From: Lotus japonicus
Lineage: Eukaryota; Streptophyta; Magnoliopsida; Fabales; Fabaceae
Length of the DNA: 64,000 nt
Assembly (NCBI RefSeq): GCF_012489685.1
Contig: NC_080044.1
Coordinates: 65,396,732 to 65,460,731, forward strand
Reading direction: 5' to 3'
The notes under the pieces were generated by a model. It was not told the origin of the DNA. It did not search any database and worked only from the letters and a program-made list of their open reading frames with translations. Position 1 is the first letter of the stretch; every line of letters begins with the position of its first letter. Below are positions 29,527-40,908 of this stretch, one piece after another. Both the position numbers and the translations under genes were made by a program.

Positions 29527-31364
29527 TATTTAATAAACCTTCCTTTTGTGTATTTGGGAATCCCGATCGGAGGTAACCCAAGACGTGCATTGTTATGGCA
29601 ACCTGTACTGGCTATGATGCGGAGAAAGCTCTCCTTATGGAAGCAGAAATCGCTTTCTTTCGGGGGGTGAATTTGTCTAATAAATAGCAAACTTGTTGCG
29701 CTACCACTCTTCTTCCTCTCATTCTTTCGCATCCCGAAGGTGGTGGTTAAGGAAGCAAGGAGAATCATGAGGACTTTTCTGTGGGGCAGATCTGAATCGG
29801 TTCAGAAAATGAGTTGGGTTAAATGGGAGCAGGTTTGTAAACCGAAGGCGGAAGGTGGCCTGGGCATAAAGGACTGGGAACTTTTTAACAAAGCAATCTT
29901 GGGTAAATGACGATGGAAATTAATGCATGGGACCAATGATCTATGTGGCAAGGTTCTTTAGGCTTGGTATGGTAATCGAGTGGCGCAAGGTGTTCTGAAT
30001 GCTAATGCAAATGACTCAATTTGGTGGCGTGACTTTGTTAAGTTATGCTTCGAGGATGAGTCGGGGACTTGTTTGTTTGATGATGTTGTGGGCCGGAGAG
30101 TGAGGAATGGGTGTTCAACACGGTTTTGGAAGGACATTTGGTGTGGTGGGACTCCACTAAGTGTTAGCTTTCGCAAGCTTTTTCACTTATCCTTGCAGAA
30201 AAATGACCCGATAATAAACTTGAGAAAGAGGGTGGAAGGCATTTGGACTTGGCTCTTTAAGTGGAGGAGGAATTTGAGCACTCGGGAGAACTTGATGGTG
30301 GCGAATTTGTGTGGGTTACTTGAAAGTGTACCATTGACGGAGGGGTCCAATGACTCTTGGGTTTGGACAGCAAACCCGGAGGGACACTACACGGTGCATT
30401 CAGCATACAAAATCTTACAAGGCTCTTCAGGTGAGGTAACGACCCCTTTCTTTCATATTGTCTGGGAACCGAATGTCCCTTTGAATATCTCTGTGTTCAT
30501 GTGGAAAATTGTGTTAGACCGCCTACCTTTAAGGGTCAATCTCCGCAGGAGGAAGGTTATTCTGGCAGCAGAGGAAGTGCGCTGCCCGGTCTGTTCCTAT
30601 GAGGAGGAAACCCTTGATCACATGTTGATTGTTTGTCCACTCGCTGCAGAAGTATGGTCACAATGTTATAGGTGGCTGGGGTGGACTTTAGTGCTCCCCG
30701 GGGACTGCAAATCGCATATGGTTCAACACTATTTCCCCTGATCACTGACTGCAAAGCAAAACTGTATAATTCGCTTCGTATGGTTCGCAGTGGCCGGGAC
30801 CATATGGTCTTATCGGAATAGATTGGTTTTTCGAGATGGAGCAGTTCAAGAAGGAACAGACCTGATGGAAAGTGCTCAATATCGAGCATGGTTGTTGCTT
30901 AAAGGAAATGTTAAGGGATTTCACTTCTCCTTTTATGAATGGATATCATAACCTATTATTTGCATCAAAAGTGTAGCATAATTAGCATCAGGTTTGTGCT
31001 TGTCTGAAGAGGGTTGGGAGAGGTTGCTGAAACCTTCTCATTGACAGTATGGAGATGACAAAATTGGGACTTTGTGGAGCAGCTAGGATGTGTGCATCAT
31101 TGGTTGTTCAGATCATGATGGTGGTGCCTCTCTATCTCTCGCTTTAGTGTTTTCCATAGATGTTGGAAGAGCTGTCCAAGAATTGGTGTTGGTTTCATGT
31201 ATCATAGGGACTTCTGTTTTCTTTTCGTAATGTATTGCCTTGATTCTACTGTTTTCTTTTATTGCACACCTCTCTCTGTACATTCTTTTCTTTTTTCTTT
31301 GTATGGGTTGACACCCCTTGTGCCTCTTTTTATATAATTCATTGCCTATCCAAAAAAAACTTAC
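29527..31364 (+). mobile_element. 5'-truncated L1-type LINE with 14-bp TSD
   Basis: The perfect duplication ATGTTTTCAATAAA lies at 29513-29526 and 31365-31378. The element starts inside ORF2 RT (LPFVYLGIPIGG) and ends with the plant L1 3' UTR. That UTR contains 'tttgtatgggttgacacccc' and 'attgcctatcc' followed by A8. About 1.84 kb long; the 3' UTR is about 30952-31351. Confidence 0.92.
29536..30951 (+). pseudogene. LINE ORF2 C-terminal half (RT thumb, zf-RVT)
   Basis: Across shifting frames the blocks read YLGIPIGGNPRRA, KLSLWKQKSLSFGG, ALPLFFLSFFRIPKV, RRIMRTFLWG, KPKAEGGLGIKDWELFNKA, and RFWKDIWCGG. Then follow the conserved WVWTANPEGHYTVHSAY and VFMWKIVLDRLPLRVNL, and the zinc cluster CPVCSYEEETLDHMLIVCPLA. 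The longest open piece is 29980-30741. Stops near 29664, 29909, 29958 and 30739 inactivate it. Unlike the LINE at 25.1 kb, the tail has no RNase H domain, so the two are different L1 subfamilies. Confidence 0.9.
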
Positions 31365-31483
31365 ATGTTTTCAATAAAAAAAAAAGTGATATGAAAGAAA
31401 AAGAAAATCGAATTACAGAGAAAAAAAGCGGTTTCACAAGGATCATAATCTTAATAATCTTCGATCGTTTTTTGTAACTTAAA

Positions 31484-31825
31484 TGTAGGTTGGAGTGTAG
31501 GTCATGTGTTGGTGTAGGTTGGGGTGAAAATGTAGGTGTGAGTGTAGGTGGGGTGTAGGTATATGTATGCATATAGGTGTAGCTTTAGGTGCGAGTGTGG
31601 GTATAGGTGTAGGTTTAGGTGTGGGTGTAATATTGCATGTAGGTTGGGGTATAAGTATGAGTGTGGGTGTAGGTTGAGGTGTAAATGTAGGTTTGAGTGT
31701 AGGTGCGGGTGTGTATGTATGCATATAGGTGTAGCTTTAGGTGCAGATGTAGGCTTAAGTATGGGTGTAGGCGTGTAGGTATAGGTATGCATGTGGGTGT
31801 AGGTGTAGGCGTGGCATTAGGTTAA
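31484..31825 (+). repeat. Degenerate GTAGGT/GTGTAGGTTT minisatellite
   Basis: About 340 bp consist of variants of GTAGGT, GGTGTAGGT and GTGGGTGTAGG in 6-, 12- and 18-bp registers. A larger block 'gtatgcatataggtgtagctttaggtgc' is repeated near 31566 and 31720. The complement gives Pro/Thr-rich open frames in all three frames, which is an artefact of a 6-mer repeat. It is not the plant telomere repeat (TTTAGGG). Confidence 0.85.
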
Positions 31826-31831
31826 AGTAGG

Positions 31832-32665
31832 TTTTCAAAGAGGACAAGCCCCTTTTGCAGCAGACACATTTAAAATAGAATTATGAGACAAGTATTCATG
31901 TGCCAACACGTAGACCCCAAGTTTGAGAGAATCATGCAACAAATACCAAGTAAATTTTCCGAAAAGAGCTATGTAAGCCAACCCAGCATCCCTAACTCCA
32001 GAACCTCCCTTACTCTTAGCCTTTGACAATGTCTAATGTCTCTCAATTCAACAAGTTCCAACCACTCCTTCCATTCTTCTGGGACCAAATGAAATTACAA
32101 GTAACCTAATTCATATTATTTATGACCTTCCTCGAAAGCCACACAACCTGCATAGTATAGGTAGGAATCGTAGTAACAATAAATTTGGAGCGGCAAATCA
32201 TTTTCCTTGTGTTTAGAATGTGAGAATTTCAAAAGGAGAGTCACATATGAATTTGATCAAGAATGTACGAAAACAAGAGAATATCTCATCCTTGAGCGAA
32301 AACCCAAGATACTTACAAACATCACGAAACAATAAGAATGAGACATACTTAAGATAATTTCCTCTTATCCCTTGTGCTTGCACATTTCAAGCAAAGAGCT
32401 TAAGATTTATTGACATTAACCACACACCCAAAGTTATCTCCAAAAGAAGCAAGAATGTCTCAAATCACTTTGTCCTGTGCAAAAAAGATATGAGATAGAG
32501 GGTGGGCATCCTCTACCTAGATGGATAGGCAGCCAAGTCTTTTTATTCACATATCGCTACATACAAATGGAGAGGTTTTCTATGCAAAGCACGAAAAGGT
32601 ATGGGGACATATGATCTCCTTATCGGAGCCCACATTTGCTTCAACATAGAACCACTACCTTTAAC
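31832..32665 (-). pseudogene. Highly degenerate LINE RT remnant, minus strand
   Basis: Minus-strand fragments across frames resemble L1 RT order. Near 32480-32560 there is H/SYLFC(A)Q; near 32270-32340 KYLGFRS-like text; near 31835-31990 VRDAGLAYIALFGKFTWYLL, then LGVYVLAHEYLSHNSILNV. The last matches the 'GGLGVREA..AN.ALLGKL.W' block of plant LINE ORF2. Many stops; no A-tail found, as the minisatellite adjoins the 3' side. Confidence 0.7.
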
Positions 32666-33373
32666 GGAAATTCAAACTGACATTAAATGGTGTCTCATTT
32701 TCTATCTCACTGATAAAATTGTGACATGTTAATAAAAAAACTACGAATGTAATTAAGGTTATAAATGTTATATCCATATATTTTTTTAATTCACATCACA
32801 TATTTCATTAGTTGGGTATAGATGAGATACCATCATTTGGTGGCATAGTCTCGTGTCTAATGCTTTTGGTTCAAGTCAATGCATGTCTTTGCAACTTGAG
32901 TGATTCTACCTATTTTGTTCAATTTTAGGTGCACATTATCAAATTTAGTTGATGATTGTCCTCTTTCCGTATGTTTAACTTTCTACTCATGAATTGAGCA
33001 CTTTTTGAGTCCTGAATGCATGCTTTCCTTTCTATTTCTCAGTCAATTGTTGAACCATGTTATAAAGATTTGACAAGAATATATCTTGCTTAACTACAAC
33101 ATACCATATTCACTCAATTGGTGTTTCTGTCATTCTAGTTTCATCAGGTGAAACAAAGATAATGTACTCATTTCAGGTAGCTATTTTCATGGGATAAATC
33201 CTTGACTTATGGTAGGATGACTGGCTTCCTTTTTATGGTTTTCTTTTTTGGCCTATTTATCTTGATTCCACTTTGAAAGGTGTTTATTTTGTATGCTATT
33301 CTGAGGGACTAGCTAAGTTCATCTCCGATTGCATCTTTGTTTTGCTAGAGAAGGCTCTGCATGCACTTGCTCT
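32666..33373. other. Intergenic, no gene recognised
   Basis: AT-rich with scattered splice-like motifs, but no supported exon. The direct duplication begins at its right end. Confidence 0.4.
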
Positions 33374-35158
33374 GAGTACCCAAAAAAACTCTGTTTACAA
33401 GCTCAACTAAAGGACTAAATACATATGCATTCTATATTATGTGGTTGCAGGTACAACTTACAAGGATCCAGGAACATCAGAGGGTGAGCTAGTAGAAATT
33501 ACATTAGCTCATGCATTTACACTAGTATCTTTCTGGTTATTTGATTATATTTGAATCTCGAGGTAGCAATGATAAACACTATATTTGGTCCAACTACTCT
33601 CACAAGGATTTTATCTATCCTATACTCCACATCCAATCCTCTAGCAGAGATGGGATAAAAAGTTGAGGGTATGGATTCTTATTCCTTTTTCATGTTAGGC
33701 GTAGAAATGTACTTAAACTTTATGCTTGTTTTTTTTAAAGTAGGTAATGCTAGAATATGAATTAAACATTGGAAGATTTGGCAACATTGAATTCGTGATA
33801 GGTAATTATGACCATGGACATGATTTTATTTGACTAATTTATGCATGGATGATTTAGGAGGCTATGAGTAATTTTTGCAAAATTATAAACACTAGACACA
33901 AATGATTGTAATTGGGATTGTAAAAAAAAATATTTGGCTATATAAATAAAATAGGTAAATGAAAATATTTCATTCTTCATTTATTTAATAAATGTCACCC
34001 TATGTAGTTTAAAAAGATTTTTCAACCACTATTATCACCATAAATTTTTTTTTTCAACTCGGATGTTTTATTCTACAACATTAGAGCGGGCGACGCACGA
34101 TTGCAAATCATGTTGGTGAAGAATAACAATTGCGGAAGTATTGATAGGTGACAATGAAGAGGATCCTGACCCCTTAAATAGGGAGGTGTTCGAATCTCAA
34201 ACGACATGTGTAACGTTGGTTTATGACTTCTCGTGTTTTTCCGAAGAAACATATATAATCTTTCATAATCAGTGTATTTTAAATTATATTTAATACTAAT
34301 CATCACCTTTTGCACTGGGAAGTAGATAGAGCATGTAGCATTGCGAAGACAAAGGCGCACGAGGCAAACTTTTTGGATGCATTACACTAATACGTCACAC
34401 GGTTGCCTAGTTGAAGGATACATCTTGTCTTGTTGCTTCCAGACAGCTTCCAGACACGATGTCTCTCGCAGATTACGGAATGTCATGGATGGGATGACCA
34501 ATGTATCTGGAGAATATATGGAATGTAGATTAACTAACTTTGCGTTGGGAAAGAATTACAATCACCTTATCTGAATGACACACTTCGCCTAATGATTATG
34601 CTTTAGTATCTTGTCAGACTGTGGGCCGACTGGACGATGTCTGAAAAACGCAGTTCAAAAGACACATTTCACTTTAATGCTTAAGACAACTAGAATGAGG
34701 ATTTGGGTTAGGATGTGTAAATTTTCTAATAAAAAAGATTTGAATCTAATATATAGGTGCTTGTGGCTGTGGTGAAAGGAAAATGAGTATTAGGTAGTAA
34801 AAAGGTGACTAGAAAAGAAATTTTAAAGGTAAACAAAATATTGAAGGAGAAGAATTGATGAGCGTTACTACGTTCCTCTTAAGACGTTACTATACCAAAG
34901 TAGAAACGAGAATGGACCCATATTCACCAAACTAATTGACTTAAATACCCTTCCCTAAAATGCGAGACCCACCGCAACCTACACGCCCTTTTTGGTCATT
35001 TCATCCTCACCCCTTTCCCTATCACCTTCACCTATTTTACCACACTCACAGTCACACTTTCTCTCCCATTCTCTCTCTCGCTCCTCTCTCTCTCTCTCTC
35101 TCTCTCTCTAAAACCTTCTTCTCGCATTGGCGTTCATGGCGGACGAAGATTCCACTCT
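33374..35158 (+). repeat. 1.79-kb tandem duplication, copy A (promoter copy without gene body)
   Basis: The sequence from GAGTACCCAAAAAAA (33374) is repeated from 35159. Copy A ends after the first codons of the downstream gene ('gaagattccactct'). The junction falls at a short 'ctct' identity shared by the two ends, suggesting a microhomology-mediated or replication-based event. Small indels separate the copies, for example a longer (TC)n in copy A (35084-35109 against 38071-38087), and 'ctagcagag' against 'ctaccagag'. Confidence 0.9.
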
Positions 35159-35195
35159 GAGTACCCAAAAAAATTCTGTTTACAAGCTCAACTAA
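35136..35195 (+). CDS. Chimeric 19-codon ORF at duplication junction
   Basis: In copy A the native ATG (35136) and first eight codons (M-A-D-E-D-S-T-L) are retained. Translation then crosses the junction into the start of copy B and stops at TAA 35193-35195. It has the same leader as the real gene, so if copy A's promoter works it would make a short transcript or peptide, or read through toward the real gene. A functional product is unlikely. Confidence 0.35.
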   Translation: MADEDSTLSTQKNSVYKLN

Positions 35196-35827
35196 AGGAC
35201 TAAATACATATGCATTCTATATTATGTGGTTGCAGGTACAACTTACAAGGATCCACAGGAACATCAGAGGGTGAGCTAGTGGAAATTGCATTCGCTCATG
35301 CATTTACACTAGTATCATTCTGGTTATTTGATTATATTTGAATCTCGAGGCAGCAATGATAAACACTATATTTGGTCCAACTATTCTCACAAGGATGTCT
35401 TCCCAAGCTCAGCTTGAGTTTTCTGTATCCTATACTCCACATCCAATCCTCTACCAGAGATGGGATAAAAAGTTGAGGGTATGGATTCTTATTCCTTTTT
35501 CATGTTAGGCGTAGAAATATACTTAAACTTTATGCTTGTTTTTATTAAAGTGCTAGAATATCAATTATACATTGGAAGATTTCGCAACATTGAAACTTGT
35601 AACCTTTTTTGTATGACCATGGACATGATTTTATTTCACAAATTTATGCATGGGGTGATTTAGGAGGCTATGATGATAGTAATTTTAAGCTTTATGATAG
35701 TAGTAATTTTAGCAAATTATAAACACTAGACACAAATGATTGTAATTGGGATTGTAAAAAAAATTATTTGGCTATATAAATAAATTAGGTAAATGAAAAT
35801 ATGTTCTTCTTCATTTATTTAATAAAA

Positions 35828-36965
35828 GGCTTAAAAGTTGTTTCTACCCCTGAAGTTTGATGATATTGCGATTGATACCCCACCTCAATTTTTTCTGCGG
35901 AGTGTACCCTGAATGTATCAGAAAGTTGCAAGAGTGCCCTTCTGTCAGCCTTCTGTTTAAAACTTGACGGAAGTGCTGACGTGACTTTTTTTATAAAATT
36001 TAAAAACTAAATTTACTTAAAAAAATTCAAGGACTAAATTCAGGGACAATCTCCCTATTCACCACCACCTCCTCTTCTTCTCTCTTCCTCTCTTCTCTCC
36101 ATCTCCTCGCTAGTCAAGCCAGGACCACCAAACTGAGTCAATACTCTCTATATATACTTCAATGTAAAAACACCATTAACAAGAATAGCAAAGTAAAAAA
36201 GGTAAAGTTTCAGTTTTAAAATAATTTTTTGATGAAACTTAAACTCAGTTCTTACGCTAAACTAAATTGTCAATCAAAGCTTCACTAATTTATCCCCAAA
36301 TTGAAATTCTTTAATTACAATTCCCTTGCCATTCGTTCTCACGTGAAAAATCAAACAAAGAAACAACAACAATCAAATGAAATTGGGGAGTGAAATCAAA
36401 CGAGGAAGATGTGTGAGCCAGTCGGGGTTACGAACACAATACACAAAGCAAACCCCAATTTAATGGGTTCCTTTTCGTTCTGTTTCTTCTGCGTTCCTTT
36501 TCCTTCTTCTTCCAAACAGATCTCTCCTTTCCTTCTTCTATTTACTGTTTCTTCAGAGATAGATGTTGATGATGTGGGAGTGACACGATGGGTTGCGTTG
36601 TGTGTTTTGGTGGGTTGGGGGTGGCAAGATCTAGTTGTTTGCTGAGTTTTTAAAATTGTTTTCTGTATTTGGGTTGGGGATTGATGGAGAATCAGGCAAA
36701 GAATATTTGTGGAAGAGTGATGGGTGGTGGTTGTGGAACTGGGTTTGGTCCCTGAATTTTTTAATTAAATTTAGTTTTTAAATTTAATAAAAAATAAAAA
36801 AGAAATACCATGTCAGCACTTCCGTCAAGTTTTAAACGGAAGGGCTGACGGAAGGGCACTTTTGCAACTTTCTGATACATTCAGGGTACACTTCACAGAA
36901 AAAATTGAGCAGGGGTATCAATCACAATATCATTAAACTTCAGGGGTAGAAACTGCTTTTAAGCC
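35828..36965. mobile_element. Second non-autonomous Mutator-like element, 9-bp TSD
   Basis: TIRs of about 155 bp (35828-35985 and 36808-36965) start GGCTTAAAAG and end CTTTTAAGCC. A perfect 9-bp duplication TTAATAAAA lies at 35819-35827 and 36966-36974. Copy A of the tandem duplication has the empty site near 33986. The insertion therefore happened after the duplication, or was never in copy A. The interior (35986-36807) has no transposase; a 78-codon frame at 36409-36645 is low-complexity. The TIR sequence differs from that of the element at 6.9 kb beyond GGCTTAA, so it is a separate family. Confidence 0.93.
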
Positions 36966-38070
36966 TTAATAAAATGTCACCCTATGTAGTTTAAAAAGAT
37001 TTTTCAACCACTATATTACCACCATAAATTTTTTTTTCAAACTCTTATGGTTCATTCTAAAACACTAGATCGTGCGATGCACGATTGCAAATCGTGTTGG
37101 TGAAGAACAACAGTTAGGGAAGTATTGAGAGGTGATAATGAAGAGGATTTTGACCCCATAAAATAGGGAGGTGTTCAAATCCCAAACGACATGCGTGACG
37201 TTGGATTGTGACTTGTCGTGTCTTGCCGAAGAAACAGAATCTTTCACAATCAGTGTATTTTAAATTATATTTAATACTAATCATCACCTTTTGCACTGGG
37301 AAGTTGATAGAGCATGTAGCATTGCGAAGACAAAGACGCACGAGGCAAACTTTTTGGATGCATTACACTGATACGTCACACGGTCGCCTAGTTGAAGGAC
37401 ACACCTTTTCTTGTTGCTTCCAGACACGATGTCTCCCGCAGATTACAGAATGTCATGGATCGGATGACCAATGTATCTGGAGACTATATGGAATGTAGAT
37501 TAACTAACTTTGTGTTGGGAAAGAATTACAATCACCTTATCTGAATGACACACTTCGTCTAATGATTATGGTTTAGTATCTTGTTAGACTGTGAGCCGAC
37601 TGAACGATGTCTGAAAAACATAAGTCGATGCAGCTCAAAAGACACATTGCTTAAGACAAAGGTGTTATTGTGAACTAGAATGAGGATTTGGGTTAGGATG
37701 TGTAAATTTTCTACTAAAAAAGATTTGAATCTAATATATAGGTGCTTGTGGCTGTGGTGAAAGGAAAATGAGTCTTAGGTAGTAAAAAGGTGACTAGAAA
37801 AAGAAATTTTAAAGGTAAACAAAATATTGAAGGAGAAGAATTGATGAGCGTTACTACGTTCCTCTTAAGACGTTACTATACCAAAGTAGAAACGAGAATG
37901 GACCCATATTCACCAAACTAATTGACTTAAATACCCTTCCCTAAAATGCGAGACCCACCGCAACCTACACGCCCTTTTTGGTCATTTCAACCTCACCCCT
38001 TTCCCTATCACCTTCACCTATTTTACCACACTCACAGTCACACTTTCTCTCCCATTCTCTCTCTCGCTCC

Positions 38071-38087
38071 TCTCTCTCTCTCTCTCT
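38071..38087 (+). repeat. (TC)n microsatellite in gene leader
   Basis: A CT-rich leader ~30 bp upstream of the ATG at 38114, a common feature of plant 5' UTRs. The duplicated leader has an expanded tract at 35084-35109. Confidence 0.75.
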
Positions 38088-38113
38088 AAAACCTTCTTCT
38101 CGCATTGGCGTTC

Positions 38114-38536
38114 ATGGCGGAAGAAGATTCCACTCTCGAATCGCCTCGTTCTCTCAAGAGCAAACTCAGATCCTCCCTCTGCTTCTCCTGCTGCTTCGGC
38201 TTCCCTAACCACCGCGTCCGACCAAGGATCGCTCGGAGCACCTCGCTCAACAACAACAACAACAACAAGCCCTCCCGCTCCACCGATTTCCCTCACCTCA
38301 AGGAAAAGTGCTGCAACTTCATCGCCCGGATCGGCCGCCACCGCCACCGCCGTCATTCCGCCGATTTCCATTACGACGCCCTCAGTTACGCCCTCAACTT
38401 CGACGACGTCACCAGCGACAACAACAGACCCGCCGACGACATCAGAAGCTTCTCCGCCAGGCTACCAGCATCTCCACAAGCCAGGGAATCCGCGATAACA
38501 ACAACCACCGTCGTGGAAATCGCCGCTGGCAATTGA
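38114..38536 (+). CDS. Small intronless plant protein, 140 aa, function unknown
   Basis: The ATG at 38114 is the first in the CT-rich leader; a longer frame upstream has only non-ATG codons. The protein starts MAEEDSTLESPRSLKSKLRS and has a Cys cluster CFSCCFGF at about residues 20-27. An Asn run and a basic stretch RIGRHRHRRHS follow, then the conserved-looking core ADFHYDALSYALNFDD near residues 78-93, and RSFSARLPASP before the end. The core 'DF-x-YD-x-LSYALNFD' with a trailing 'FSARLP' recalls an uncharacterised plant family (from memory). No signal peptide or transmembrane helix is seen. GC content is much higher than in flanking DNA, as expected for a real CDS. Its upstream region is tandemly duplicated and one copy hosts a MULE, so regulation may be altered. 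Confidence 0.82.
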   Translation: MAEEDSTLESPRSLKSKLRSSLCFSCCFGFPNHRVRPRIARSTSLNNNNNNKPSRSTDFPHLKEKCCNFIARIGRHRHRRHSADFHYDALSYALNFDDVTSDNNRPADDIRSFSARLPASPQARESAITTTTVVEIAAGN

Positions 38537-39531
38537 TCGAAAACCGTAACCGCAGATCTGAAACCGTGGAAATAGTTGTTGCGGCGGTGCAATAGGAACA
38601 ATGCAGGTGCATCAGCGCAGCCACCGTCGCATTAAAGTAGTTTTTGTTTTGTTTCTTCTGTATTTTTTTTTTTTGTTGTAGATAGCGTAATGGTGATGAT
38701 ATAAGAAAAAAGAAAAACAAGGAATAATTAAGAAAAAAATGGTAAAAGTTGCATAGTGATGATATAGTGTGTTGTTTTTTTCTTCTTCCTTGTTTGTGAA
38801 TATTGGATGGTGTTGAAGATTTTGCATTGAAAATTGAAAATACTTTGAATCAGAGACAGTGGTGGTGGACTAGTAACTGATACTCTGACAAGTGATGACG
38901 CTATTCCTAGTTGGTCATGCTCTTGTCCTGTTGCAGGGGATTGAGAATATTTTATTTCCAGATTGATTCTTTAAACTAAGTTCAGTCTATTTTTCCAAGG
39001 TTGCTTTACTTCTTTAAACTATTGGGAAATTTTGTCTCTAGCTAGGAATTAAGTAAGATTAAAATGATTTCTAAAATTCGTCTTTAACTAAATTAAGACC
39101 AATTTGATCTTTTATTGGACATGTCAAATTACCGAAATTCATATCATTATAGGGTGAATTATATGATTCATATCTTTCTCTTCACTTTCTCTCGTATCAA
39201 ATCACTTAAATAATATATTCATTTTTTCATTACCTTCATTTTGATAGTCTTCTTTATTCACACTTTATCTCTTAAATCAAATATATCATGAATGTTGGAG
39301 AAAAATAGTTTTTTTAATAATGTAGAAAAAATCATTTACTGAAAAAGATTAAAAAACAATTTACCATCTGGGGGTGATTTCGGACATGTGGATGTTAATG
39401 TGACGAGTTGGGTATAAGTCGCATCATGCTAGACGAGCTATGTCATTTAAAAAAAAAAGATACTAAGGGGTGAGTGATCATTTCCTAATGATATGTGTAG
39501 TAATTAGCATGTGATAACTGTTGCGCAGTTG
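38537..39531. other. 3' flank and intergenic DNA
   Basis: The 3' UTR of the 140-aa gene probably ends within the first few hundred bases; no clear polyadenylation signal was fixed. No other gene was recognised. Confidence 0.4.
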
Positions 39532-40908
39532 AATGATTGGGTGGTGTAGGAATTAGCAAGACGTGTGTTATTTTAGGTCAGGCGTGCATTAATTACACGT
39601 GGGCGTGTCGGCGATGAACTCGCTTCAGTCCAGTGAATCCTTGACTTGTCTTGTCTAGCGTCGGGTAACACGGGACAGGTTTGTAACGTCAAGACAAGAC
39701 TAATAAATAAAGCTCCTAAATCTAGGCGATTTCTGGTAAGAAAATCGGTCCAATCTAAGTGTGTTTAGGTCAATGAAAAAATATCATCATTCTTGGTGAG
39801 TAGCATGCACAGTGAGCCCTCCTCTGTCTCTTATCTTATGTCATCCATCCACCACTGCATAACTGTGCTAGACTCATGAAACTTCACCAACCTTCTCTCA
39901 AAATCGGCATCATTTGAACAAAGTTAAAAAAATTAACTTGAACAAGTTAACATGTAGAGAAGTGAAATATAAATTTTCCTAGCAATACCGGTTCTTGTTT
40001 TAACTATGTGTTCTTAAATTTGTGGTTAAAGCTTCTATTAATGTGGTTGATGTAGTACACATGATAAGCATTTGGTAGGTGTCACCCAAGAGACGCATTT
40101 GTCATAACCAACTTTATACTTGTGTGTTTATCTGATTTCAGGCATATACCTTACTTTTAGGGTGACGTGTTGACGTATCAAACACTCATGCTTTGTTTAA
40201 AAGACATGAAACAATGAAGAAAGAGAATTCAAACAAGATCTTCAATCAATTTTCTCCGGTTTGGTAGTGCATAAATCGTGAGAGTTAAGGGAGAAGACCA
40301 GTGGGACCCGCTAAAGATTTGTCTTCTCTCATGAACAAAAAAGCAAAGAGGGTAGTATTTTATGCAATTTGGTCAAAATATTCCCCAGATAATATGTGAT
40401 AGTAAAAAATATAAAATAAATAATAATTATAATAATGTTAATATTTTTAATTACTTATTACAAATTTCATTATATTTTGAAAACAATATTTGTTACTTAA
40501 AAAATTTATGTAACACATCTTATTCTTATGTAAGGATATTTATGTAATTTTATAAATATAGTCTTTTCTTTTTTTCACATCTCTTTTTGTGTTCTCTTAG
40601 ACCAAAAACTTAAAAAAAAAATCATCTTATTTTCTTTCTCCTCTCTTTTCTTTCTTCTCACTTTTCTTTTACTAACCAAACAATACCTCAACGTATTTCC
40701 TTCGATGATTGCAAAAGCTATTGACAATATATGACTATTCTTATCTTGTGTTGTAGCGATCAGCAACGTTACTCAATACATTTCGTAAAGGAAAGTTCAA
40801 TCTATTTATATTACTAGTTTGCAATAATTGAAAAGCATTACAAGTTGAACGTCCAAAACACCTAATGAAATGTGCGGAAACAGTTATAAGCAGAACCATT
40901 ATGTATAA

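Larger units (their letters stand above)
35159..38136 (+). repeat. Tandem duplication, copy B (joined to the gene; carries a MULE)
   Basis: Partner of 33374-35158. After subtracting the 1,138-bp Mutator-like element and its 9-bp duplication it is ~1.83 kb. It contains the 5' flank, CT-rich 5' UTR and ATG of the 140-aa gene. The (TC)n in the leader is shorter here. Confidence 0.9.

Noticed and set aside
31600..31760. Interstitial telomere repeat
   Set aside because: 'ctttaggt' occurs, but the unit is GTAGGT/GTGTAGG rather than TTTAGGG.
31479..31792. Pro/Thr-rich cell-wall-like proteins on minus strand
   Set aside because: All three frames are open because of a 6-bp repeat; no start context, signal peptide or splice sites.
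38018..38720. Minus-strand ORFs overlapping the 140-aa gene
   Set aside because: Shadows of a GC-rich sense CDS; repetitive Val/Glu or Arg composition.
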